In this document: positions 1 to 7,427 of the stretch, piece by piece
How the letters are laid out: every line of letters begins with the position of its first letter
Numbering within the stretch: the first letter of the stretch is position 1
Assembly: GCF_012295575.1 (NCBI RefSeq)
Contig: NZ_CP051180.1
Span: forward strand, 2,914,001-2,978,000
Reading direction: 5' to 3'
Length of the DNA stretch: 64,000 nt
DNA from: Ferrimonas lipolytica
GTDB taxonomy: Bacteria; Pseudomonadota; Gammaproteobacteria; Enterobacterales; Shewanellaceae
Translations under genes and position numbers: made by a program
The notes under the pieces: generated by a model
What the model saw: the letters and a program-made list of their open reading frames with translations, nothing else
Told to the model about the DNA's origin: nothing
Databases searched by the model: none

Positions 1-2
1 GC

Positions 3-2357
3 TTTTGTTTAGCGTTACAAAAGCTGATTGGCACTGAGATGCCAGCGGAGAATATGGTGTTGTGCGACATGAGTGGTGCGTGGCCAAAGCTTATGTGGAT
101 TAAAGACAATCTCAATAATGTAATCCCTACCAATCTAGAAAATGGCGTAACTCACTATTTGATGCGCCATGGCCGCTCCGCGGTGCTGCATCAAATGGAA
201 GTGCTGAGCCTGATTAATCGTGGTCAGGTTAGCTTGATTGGCAATTTACCCCACAGCTGGATGGGGATTATTGTGGCGCAGCAGCAACAATTAGTTGCCA
301 GCGTTATCTTACAAACCTATGACAGCTACCGCTTTACCAATGACGACAAAAAACTGCTCGACCTTCTGACTCCTGCCATTGCCAGTGCACTTGCGCATCT
401 CCAGTCCCAACATAAGCAGCTTGAATCCAAGATTGCCGAGCAAGCGGAACGAAAATCGCAAAAGTCACTGCAAGTGATGTGTGAGCTAACTGAACTGTGT
501 CAAAGCGAAATGCCACTGGATACGCTGTATGGTCGTTTTCACGAACTGCTTTCTCAGCTTATGCCGGCAACCCACTTTGTCATCGCATTGAAAGTGGGCG
601 AAGACACGATTGACTTCGTGTATACCGCTAATGAAAACCTGGAAGATTTCACTCCTAGGCAAGGATACAATGGCATCACAGAGTACTCGATGCAGCAAGC
701 CAAGCCATTATTGCTCACCCGCGAGCAAATGCAGGCGCTGTTCGATAATGGTGAAGTTACCTTGCTGGGCAGACGTTCTGCTTGTGTGCTTGCAGCGCCA
801 ATGCGATTCGGTGGCGAGGTGCTTGGCAGCTTAGTATTACAGGATTACCATGATGATCACGCCTACGGCGTCGCTGAGCGGCAACTGCTCGGCTATGTCG
901 CACATCATATTGCTAACGTCATTGGCACACGGCGTACCCAAGAACAGCTAGCAAACAATCAACTAAAGCTCGAACAAGCAGTTAAACAACGCACCGCCGA
1001 GTTAGAACATGAGATCACCGAACGTCGCCGTATAGAAAGTCAGCTACGTCATGACACCTTACACGACGACTTAACCAGTTTACCCAATCGCACCATGATC
1101 ATGGAGCGCCTTAACAAGGTGCTTGCAGTGCGCAAGCGCGATAAGTCTTTTCAGTATGCGTTGCTATTTTTGGATCTCAATCGCTTTAAGGTAATTAATG
1201 ACTCCCTTGGCCACCTCACTGGTGATCATCTACTACGTCAAGTAGCACAGCGGTTAAGTAACTGCTTACGTGGATTTGATACCGTCGCCCGTTTAGGGGG
1301 GGATGAGTTTGCAATACTGGTCGAGCACCTTAACTCGCCTGAAGACGCAATCAATACTGCCAATCGCATTCAGGCTACGCTTTCTCGTCCTTTCTACATC
1401 GATAATGAAGAGGTTTACAGCGGTGCCAGTATCGGCATCGCCTTTGGCGATGAGCAATACCAAGAACCGTCAGAGTTACTTCGCGACGCCGACGTTGCAA
1501 TGTACCGCGCCAAAGATCAGCACAGTAAGAAGCCAGTTGTGTTTGATGCCAGTATGCGCGAGGCTGCCCAACAGCGGATGACCTTAGAAAATGAGCTACA
1601 ACGGGCACTGGAATTCGAACAGTTCGAAGTTTATTACCAACCAACATGGACTTTGGAGTCCGGTAAGTTGTGTGGTTTTGAAGCACTAGCGCGTTGGCGT
1701 CATCCTACCCGCGGGTTACTGCTGCCGGAAGACTTTTTACCAATGATGGAAGAGAATCGACAGATCATCGAGCTCGATCGTTGGGTGCTCCAAACCGCGA
1801 CCAAGCACTTTGCACAGTGGTTAACCAAATACCCTCGTCTTGAGAGTATTGGAGTGAGTATAAATCTTTGCTCGGAATGGTTTAGTCGTAACGATAGCTT
1901 CGATGTCATCATCAAAACTTTAGCGACTAACAAACTAGCAGCGAAACACCTGCTGTTGGAGATCACCGAAAAAGGAGTTCAGCACCATCAAGAGAATGCA
2001 GCTCAGCTATTAAAACAGCTCCAAAATATTGGGGTGCGTTCGATTATGGACGACTTTGGTACCGGCTACTCCTCTCTCAGCCATCTGCATCAACTTCCTA
2101 TTGAAGTAGTGAAGATCGACAGTAGCTTCATCAGTCGAATGAACCATTGCAACCGTTCTGCTGCCGTAGTAAGTGCCATCTTTACCCTGTGTAACGAACT
2201 GGGGATCAGCGTCAATGCTGAAGGTGTTGAGCGATTACAACAGATTGAACAACTGCGTGACTTAGGCTGCCACTATGGTCAAGGTTTCCACTTAGGCCGA
2301 CCGCTGCCAGCCAATCAGATCAGTGACTTTTTAGCGGGCAAACCGACCGATAGATAA
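3..2357 (+). CDS. GAF-GGDEF-EAL cyclic-di-GMP signalling protein (5' end outside window)
   Basis: The reading frame is open from the first bases of the window, and the residues before the first Met (position 39) continue a GAF-like start (ALQKLIGTEMPAEN). I therefore treat the gene as truncated by the window edge rather than starting at 39. Counting from that Met: the remainder of one GAF domain (about 1-110), a second GAF domain (about 150-295), a coiled coil (about 300-340), a GGDEF domain with intact GGDEF near residue 420 and an RGFD inhibitory-site motif five residues upstream, and an EAL domain from about 525. The EAL part keeps EAL, NLC, EITEK, DDFGTGYSS, KID, NAEGVE and QGF, so both cyclase and phosphodiesterase activities look possible. 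The protein is probably cytoplasmic. Whether it makes or degrades c-di-GMP cannot be read from sequence. Confidence 0.9.
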   Translation, partial: FCLALQKLIGTEMPAENMVLCDMSGAWPKLMWIKDNLNNVIPTNLENGVTHYLMRHGRSAVLHQMEVLSLINRGQVSLIGNLPHSWMGIIVAQQQQLVASVILQTYDSYRFTNDDKKLLDLLTPAIASALAHLQSQHKQLESKIAEQAERKSQKSLQVMCELTELCQSEMPLDTLYGRFHELLSQLMPATHFVIALKVGEDTIDFVYTANENLEDFTPRQGYNGITEYSMQQAKPLLLTREQMQALFDNGEVTLLGRRSACVLAAPMRFGGEVLGSLVLQDYHDDHAYGVAERQLLGYVAHHIANVIGTRRTQEQLANNQLKLEQAVKQRTAELEHEITERRRIESQLRHDTLHDDLTSLPNRTMIMERLNKVLAVRKRDKSFQYALLFLDLNRFKVINDSLGHLTGDHLLRQVAQRLSNCLRGFDTVARLGGDEFAILVEHLNSPEDAINTANRIQATLSRPFYIDNEEVYSGASIGIAFGDEQYQEPSELLRDADVAMYRAKDQHSKKPVVFDASMREAAQQRMTLENELQRALEFEQFEVYYQPTWTLESGKLCGFEALARWRHPTRGLLLPEDFLPMMEENRQIIELDRWVLQTATKHFAQWLTKYPRLESIGVSINLCSEWFSRNDSFDVIIKTLATNKLAAKHLLLEITEKGVQHHQENAAQLLKQLQNIGVRSIMDDFGTGYSSLSHLHQLPIEVVKIDSSFISRMNHCNRSAAVVSAIFTLCNELGISVNAEGVERLQQIEQLRDLGCHYGQGFHLGRPLPANQISDFLAGKPTDR

Positions 2358-2383
2358 CAGTTTGATATCTCGTGTTCAGATAC

Positions 2384-2412
2384 AAAAAAACCAGCCGATG
2401 GCTGGTTTTTTT
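2384..2412. terminator. Bidirectional rho-independent terminator
   Basis: A 6-bp stem CCAGCC/GGCTGG with loop GAT is flanked by seven A on one side and seven T on the other. It lies between the convergent GGDEF/EAL gene and sdaA and can serve both. Confidence 0.85.
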
Positions 2413-2433
2413 AGTTCTAAGCGAAGTGGCCAA

Positions 2434-3795
2434 TTAGCACACGTTCAATACCTTAATCGCCAAACCACCACGAGAGGTTTCACGATATTTAGGGTGCATA
2501 TCTTTACCGGTTTCGTACATAGTCGCGATAACCTTATCCAGCGAAACACATGGATCCGAGTTACGACGCATAGCCATACGAGTTGAGTTGACAGCCTTCA
2601 CTGCTGCAATCGCATTACGCTCAATGCATGGCACCTGCACCTGACCCGCAACTGGATCACAGGTTAGGCCAAGGTGGTGCTCCATTGCGATTTCAGCAGC
2701 GATACAGACCTGCGACGCAGACGCGCCCATAAGCTCAGCCAAACCGGCAGCAGCCATAGAACAAGCTACGCCAACCTCACCCTGACAGCCAACTTCAGCA
2801 CCAGAGATAGAGGCGTTCATCTTGTATAGGGTACCCACAGCACCAGCTGCTAAGAAGAAAGTGGTGTACTGCTTAACGCCTACTGGTTCGATAAATTTAT
2901 CGTAGTAAGCCAATACCGCTGGGATGATGCCTGCAGCACCGTTTGTCGGCGCGGTAACTACACGACCACCCGCAGCGTTTTCTTCAGATGCCGCTAACGC
3001 GAACATGTTCACCCAATCGATAATCGCCATTGGATCGTTTGAAAGAGAGGCACTAGAAACCAATTGACGATGCAATGCCGCCGCGCGACGTGGCACCCTC
3101 AGAGGTCCAGCGAGCAAACCTTCAGTTGAGCAGCCGCGGTTGATGCATTCGCGCATCACATTCCACACCTGGGCAAAGTTTGCCGCGATCTCCGCTTCGC
3201 TGTGATACGCCTTTTCGTTTTCCATCACCATCGCACTGATGCTCATGCCGTTTGATTGGCATAGATCCAGCATCGATTCCGCATCGGTAAAACCGTACGG
3301 CAGTGGTTTGAGGTTACTGTCTGGCTTACCAAAGTTTTCTTCATCAACCACAAAACCGCCACCAGTCGAATAGTAGGTTTTTGAATAGATGCTGAATTCG
3401 CCTTGGTAGGCGTGGATAGACATGCCGTTCTCATGCAGAGCTAATGTCTCTTCATGGAAGGTCACAGAACCTTGCGGGAACTCAACAACGTGAGAGCCAT
3501 CAACCACTAACTGTTCCGATTGCTCAACCTGCTCAATGAAACCAGGGATGCTATCAATATCAACGCTTTCTGGGCTGTTGCCAGCCAGCCCCATAATGAT
3601 AGCGATATCAGTATGGTGACCCTTACCAGTTAGCGAGAGTGAACCATAAATATCAACACTGATGCGAGTTACGTTACCAAGCTTGTTGCTATTACGCAGA
3701 TCGTCAACGAAGGTTTTCGCTGCCTTCATCGGTCCGACTGTATGCGAACTAGAAGGACCAACACCGATTTTGAAAATATCGAATACGCTATACAT
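2434..3795 (-). CDS. sdaA: L-serine ammonia-lyase, iron-sulfur type
   Basis: Converts L-serine to pyruvate and ammonia using a [4Fe-4S] cluster. The start [19 protein letters not shown] is the family N-terminus. GAGG sits 8 bases upstream of it, whereas the longer frame to 3840 adds 15 non-family residues. The product is 453 residues, close to the E. coli length. Cysteines in [18 protein letters not shown] and VPCIERNA include the expected cluster ligands. The protein ends in cysteine (KVLNVC), matching the C-terminal Cys that folds into the active site in the Legionella enzyme. It follows sdaC on the same strand, so uptake and deamination are probably co-expressed. Confidence 0.96.
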   Translation of the reverse strand: MYSVFDIFKIGVGPSSSHTVGPMKAAKTFVDDLRNSNKLGNVTRISVDIYGSLSLTGKGHHTDIAIIMGLAGNSPESVDIDSIPGFIEQVEQSEQLVVDGSHVVEFPQGSVTFHEETLALHENGMSIHAYQGEFSIYSKTYYSTGGGFVVDEENFGKPDSNLKPLPYGFTDAESMLDLCQSNGMSISAMVMENEKAYHSEAEIAANFAQVWNVMRECINRGCSTEGLLAGPLRVPRRAAALHRQLVSSASLSNDPMAIIDWVNMFALAASEENAAGGRVVTAPTNGAAGIIPAVLAYYDKFIEPVGVKQYTTFFLAAGAVGTLYKMNASISGAEVGCQGEVGVACSMAAAGLAELMGASASQVCIAAEIAMEHHLGLTCDPVAGQVQVPCIERNAIAAVKAVNSTRMAMRRNSDPCVSLDKVIATMYETGKDMHPKYRETSRGGLAIKVLNVC

Positions 3796-3824
3796 CTGCA
3801 TAACCTCGGAAAGATAGAAAACAT

Positions 3825-3849
3825 AAAGCCGGACCAGCAAGCCCGGCTT
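3825..3849 (-). terminator. Intercistronic hairpin between sdaC and sdaA
   Basis: AAGCCGG and CCGGCTT (3826-3832 and 3843-3849) form a 7-bp stem with a 10-base loop. There is no good T run after it on the minus strand, so it is more likely a partial attenuator or an mRNA-stabilising hairpin than a full terminator. Confidence 0.5.
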
Positions 3850-3869
3850 CTATAAAGGGTACTTTTTAC

Positions 3870-5141
3870 TTAGAACAACAGATCTTTAACGATGGCAGAG
3901 ATTGCCACTAGACCCATGATGGCCACGAAGATGTTCGACACTTTACCGTCGTACTTCTTCATCGCTGGTACTTTCTTGATGGCGTACATTGGCATCAGGA
4001 ACAGGATGGCAGCGATAAACGGTGCGCCGATTGACTCAATCATACCCAGTACAGATGGGTTGATGATGGCAACACCCCAAGTGGTGAAGAAGAAGAAAGC
4101 AACCAAGGCTTTATCAAACTTCTTCTCGCCCATTGCTTCAACAGCGTTAGGGCAGCTCTTACGAGCCATACCAGCTAGACCTTCTTTCGCACCTAAGTAG
4201 TGACCGAAGAAAGAAGAGAAGATAGCCAAGAATGCAACCAGTGGACCCAACAAGGAGATAACTGGAGAGTCGAATTCGTTAGCCAAGTAGCTCAGTACAG
4301 GTAAGTTCTGTGCTTTTGCTTCAGCCAGTTGAGCTGGAGACAGAGACAGTACTACAGAGAATACGAAGAACATTACGAAGCCAAGCAGCATGAACGAAGC
4401 ACGCTTAAGAATGGCGTCAGATTTCGCAGCAGCGTTGTCGCCGTGTGCTTTACGCTGTGCTTGTGCCATAGAGGACACTGCTGGGCTGTGGTTGAACGAG
4501 AAGATCAACATTGGGATCGTCAGGTAAACAACCATCATCAGGTCACCGAAAGCAGGCATCTTGTCGAAGGACATCGCTTCCATTGACCAGCTTGGAATCA
4601 GGTAAACTGACATACCAAACAGAATCGCAACCAGTGGGTAAACCAATAGCTCAGTGGCTTTCAGCATCAACTTCTGGCCTAGGATCATCACTGACATCAT
4701 CATTGATACCAATACACCTGACAGAATCCAGCGTGGGATTGATTCCATGCCCATCTGGTTGACCATAAAGGAGTCTAAGGTGTTGGTGATGGCGTTACCG
4801 TAGATCAGTACGATTGGGTAAATCGCAAAGAAGTATAGGAACGAGATGATGATACCGGCGTTCTTACCGAAATGCTCAACGACAACGTCAGACAGATCAG
4901 CATTTGGGTTCTTAGAAGACAGAACAAAACGACCCAGTGCACGGTGAGACAGGTAGGTCATTGGACCAACCAGCATTGCAATCACGATCAATGGCCAAAA
5001 ACCTTCAAGGCCAGCACGGATTGGCAGGAATAGTACACCGGCGCCTACCGCGGTACCGAACATAGACAGTGACCAAGTTAGGTCCTGCTTAGAAAAGCCG
5101 ACTGATTTTTTATCAGTTGTGGTTGCAGTGTTGTTCTGCAT
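3870..5141 (-). CDS. sdaC: Serine/proton symporter SdaC, HAAAP family
   Basis: Inner-membrane amino-acid permease of about 11 helices in the hydroxy/aromatic amino-acid permease family. The N-terminal [23 protein letters not shown] segment is the family substrate-site helix. I place the start at the ATG at 5141. The upstream GTG at 5150 is part of the AGGTGA ribosome site and so cannot be the real start. That gives 423 residues. It is the first gene of a two-gene unit with sdaA. The upstream region carries CRP-like sites, which fits carbon-catabolite control of serine use. Threonine transport is a less likely alternative given the sdaA partner. Confidence 0.93.
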   Translation of the reverse strand: MQNNTATTTDKKSVGFSKQDLTWSLSMFGTAVGAGVLFLPIRAGLEGFWPLIVIAMLVGPMTYLSHRALGRFVLSSKNPNADLSDVVVEHFGKNAGIIISFLYFFAIYPIVLIYGNAITNTLDSFMVNQMGMESIPRWILSGVLVSMMMSVMILGQKLMLKATELLVYPLVAILFGMSVYLIPSWSMEAMSFDKMPAFGDLMMVVYLTIPMLIFSFNHSPAVSSMAQAQRKAHGDNAAAKSDAILKRASFMLLGFVMFFVFSVVLSLSPAQLAEAKAQNLPVLSYLANEFDSPVISLLGPLVAFLAIFSSFFGHYLGAKEGLAGMARKSCPNAVEAMGEKKFDKALVAFFFFTTWGVAIINPSVLGMIESIGAPFIAAILFLMPMYAIKKVPAMKKYDGKVSNIFVAIMGLVAISAIVKDLLF

Positions 5142-5179
5142 GATTATCACCTATGAGTGTGTTCGAGTTAGCGAGGCAC

Positions 5180-5222
5180 AGAATAGGGATTTGAGCGAAC
5201 AAAAAGGTGATATAAATCACCT
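5180..5222 (-). promoter_or_regulatory. Candidate CRP-activated sdaC promoter
   Basis: AGGTGA-TATAAA-TCACCT (5205-5222) is a perfect palindrome with the GTGA-N6-TCAC core of CRP sites. On the minus strand a TATTCT -10 hexamer lies at 5185-5180. A start about 7 bases beyond it puts the site centre near -41, the classic class II activation position. No good -35 hexamer is visible, as expected for an activator-dependent promoter. Confidence 0.6.
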
Positions 5223-5236
5223 CAGTGAAGATCATA

Positions 5237-5252
5237 AGTGACCAAGGTCACG
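5237..5252 (-). promoter_or_regulatory. Second CRP-like site upstream of sdaC
   Basis: GTGA-CCAAGG-TCAC at 5238-5251 has the correct core and spacing and lies about 33 bases upstream of the proximal site. A weaker match, GCGA-GATAGA-TCAC, is at 5357-5370. Confidence 0.45.
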
Positions 5253-5620
5253 TTCTGCAACAGAATATCATTCGAACCACAGATTGGTCTTACCAATTTA
5301 CCATTAATAATGCGCATACAGTGTCTTTTACAGAGAACTATCCCAGTCGAACGGTGGCGAGATAGATCACCAATGTCGATATTTTGTGATTAATGCCACC
5401 TTGTTGCTGATGAGTAACGTCTTTCAACCAAATACAAACAAACCGCCAGTGATTGTAACGTTTGCGAGCTTGCACCACAGCGGTGCGTGAATCTCAGTCG
5501 AGCGAGGTGGCAATAGCAGCCGGAAGGAAGTTCAGTCGGAGTTGGCTAAGGCGGCATCGATAATCGAGTTACCAATGCCAATGGAGCGTTTAGCCGCGTG
5601 GATAGGCTGTGGCGGCTGGC
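5253..5620. other. Long upstream region of sdaC with no gene seen
   Basis: About 370 bases between the proximal sdaC promoter and the end of the TSUP gene. Apart from the weak CRP-like match at 5357-5370, I see no ORF with a ribosome site and no terminator-type hairpin. Confidence 0.5.
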
Positions 5621-6409
5621 TTATCCAAATAACAGTTTGCACCCCATAAAAATGAGGAAGGCTGCAAATGCTCGTTGCAACCACAGTTGCGACAATTTCG
5701 CCCCCAACGCCGCCCCCACTCGAACAAATTGGGAGCTTGCCACTACAATACCAGCAAAAGCAGGCAGATAAACGTAGCCTAAAGTCCACTCTGGTAAGTC
5801 GACGGCATTCCAGCCATTAACAATAAAACTGGTCACGCCTGCGACCGCCAGTGGCAATGTCAACGTGGCCGAGGTGCCTACGGCACGCTTCATATCAACT
5901 GAGCAATAGCGCAAAAATGGCACACTCAAACTCGCTCCACCGATCCCGACCATGGCGGAAAGGGTGCCGATGACACTGCCGGCTGCGATCAAACCACCAC
6001 TGTGGGGCAGCTTACGCCCGGCATCAGGCTTTAAACCAAACAACATCTGGGTCGCAATAACAAACATGAACACTCCCAGTAAAATGGCTAAACCGTCGGC
6101 CGGAACCCTATCAGCGATAATTCCGCCTAAGTAAGCACCAAAAAGTACCCCAGGAGTAAAACGCTTGACGATGCTCCAATCAACATTACCCCGTTGATGG
6201 TGGTTTTGAATCGCACTAATCGCAGTAATCACAATGGTTGCTAATGAGGTCGCGATAGCCATGTGGATATAGATATCTTGGCTTAAGCCCATCAAGCTAA
6301 ACGTGGTGATCAGCACTGGTACAATTACTAACCCGCCACCAATTCCAAACAACCCTGATAAGGTGCCAGCGAAGGCACCTAAGCACAGATAAATCAGTAA
6401 ATCCGACAT
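5621..6409 (-). CDS. TSUP (TauE/SafE, YfcA-like) membrane transporter
   Basis: Predicted inner-membrane transporter of about eight helices in the sulfite exporter TauE/SafE family. The first repeat has LCLGAFAGTLSGLFGIGGGLVIVPVL and the second has GTLSAMVGIGGASLSVPFL, the duplicated glycine-rich motif of the family. I prefer the start at 6409 (MSDLLIYL), giving 262 residues. It has AAGGGA upstream, while the 10-residue extension to 6439 lacks a good ribosome site. Family members export sulfite, sulfoacetate or related organosulfur anions, but no sulfur gene is adjacent, so the substrate is unknown. Confidence 0.85.
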   Translation of the reverse strand: MSDLLIYLCLGAFAGTLSGLFGIGGGLVIVPVLITTFSLMGLSQDIYIHMAIATSLATIVITAISAIQNHHQRGNVDWSIVKRFTPGVLFGAYLGGIIADRVPADGLAILLGVFMFVIATQMLFGLKPDAGRKLPHSGGLIAAGSVIGTLSAMVGIGGASLSVPFLRYCSVDMKRAVGTSATLTLPLAVAGVTSFIVNGWNAVDLPEWTLGYVYLPAFAGIVVASSQFVRVGAALGAKLSQLWLQRAFAAFLIFMGCKLLFG

Positions 6410-6493
6410 GTTGGTTATTTCCCTTACAAAACCAAACACATTGTCTCAGTGAGTCTGGCAAAATAACAGCCATATATCTAACCGGTAACCGTT

Positions 6494-7027
6494 ATGTCAG
6501 AGAAACGAGCAGTCGTAGCATCGAAAAACCCTGTAAAAGTTCAAGCCGCGCAACAGGCACTATCACAAGCTTTTCCCGCCACCACTTGGTTAGTTGAAGG
6601 CTTTGCAGTTCCGTCTGGTGTTGCCGAGCAACCATTAACCGAAACTGAGACTCGACTCGGCGCTGAAAACCGTCTCAATGCCTTGCGTTTGGCTCAGCCT
6701 GACGCCGATTTCTATGCTGCATTTGAGGGTGGTTATGACCGATTTAACGGCTCGCCTTTTACTTTTGCCTATGTTGCTATCTCCAATGGCGAACGAGTGC
6801 AATTCGGCCGCAGTGCCACCCTGCCCCTACCCGAACAAGTTGCAATCCAACTGGAACAAGGGGGCGAACTTGGGCCGCTGATGGACATCTTATTTAACGA
6901 TCACAACATCAAACAGAAAGGCGGAGCTATTGGATTATTTACCAATGGCAAGGTTGATAGGTGCAGCACCTATCGCGATACCATGACACTGTTGCTGGCG
7001 CCCTTTTTACATCCCAACCTGTTTTAG
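6494..7027 (+). CDS. yjjX: Inosine/xanthosine triphosphatase
   Basis: Housekeeping phosphatase of non-canonical purine nucleotides (ITP/XTP), cytoplasmic. The N-terminus MSEKRAVVASKNPVKVQAA carries the family's phosphate-contacting SxNPVK motif. DFYAAFEGG and the C-terminal KGGAIGLFTNG are also typical. Its 177 residues are close to the E. coli protein. It is divergent from the TSUP gene across an 84-base gap and has no obvious operon partner. Confidence 0.93.
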   Translation: MSEKRAVVASKNPVKVQAAQQALSQAFPATTWLVEGFAVPSGVAEQPLTETETRLGAENRLNALRLAQPDADFYAAFEGGYDRFNGSPFTFAYVAISNGERVQFGRSATLPLPEQVAIQLEQGGELGPLMDILFNDHNIKQKGGAIGLFTNGKVDRCSTYRDTMTLLLAPFLHPNLF

Positions 7028-7396
7028 CCAATCTGCCGCTCCAAGCAAATTAATGGCTCATTCATACGCAGCTGAACGGATCGACTCGCGCACCACAGTT
7101 TTAGCGTAGTCATTAGTTTACTTGGCATTTGGCGGCGCGAACTGGAATCTCAGTAGCAATTTATGCTGTCGAAATAACTGAGAACTAAACAGATCCGTTA
7201 AACACGTTATTCAGCACAAGCAGTTAGACTAAGTGAAACAGGTGCCTTAAGTGGCCTAAAAAATGGCTGTGTCCAACCTCTGCATCAGCAAGTGATCCAG
7301 CATTAGTTTTCCCATTAGCAACCACGCTGACGACGTCCTATATTAAGCTCAACACTCCGGTAGGAATCATTGTTGCTCCCATTAATGAAGCAGAGA
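7028..7396. other. Intergenic stretch with no recognisable gene
   Basis: About 370 bases between yjjX and the acylase gene. One plus-strand frame is open from about 7232 to 7410 but has no ATG, GTG or TTG start with a ribosome site, and I do not recognise its translation. No tRNA or repeat was seen. Confidence 0.5.
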
Positions 7397-7421
7397 TTGC
7401 GGTAGCGTAGCGCTACCGCAA
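7397..7421 (-). terminator. Strong hairpin after the acylase gene
   Basis: TTGCGGTAGCG and CGCTACCGCAA form a perfect 11-bp stem with loop TAG, a few bases past the acylase stop codon. The T run on the minus strand is poor, so termination may be inefficient or the hairpin may protect the 3' end. Confidence 0.6.
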
Positions 7422-7427
7422 TAAAGC

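Noticed and set aside
5532..5789. Minus-strand reading frame overlapping the TSUP gene end
   Set aside because: It is a different frame of the TSUP coding sequence plus spacer, with composition unlike a protein and no ribosome site.
7232..7410. Open plus-strand frame in the yjjX-acylase gap
   Set aside because: It has no start codon or ribosome site, ends inside a hairpin, and I recognise no family.
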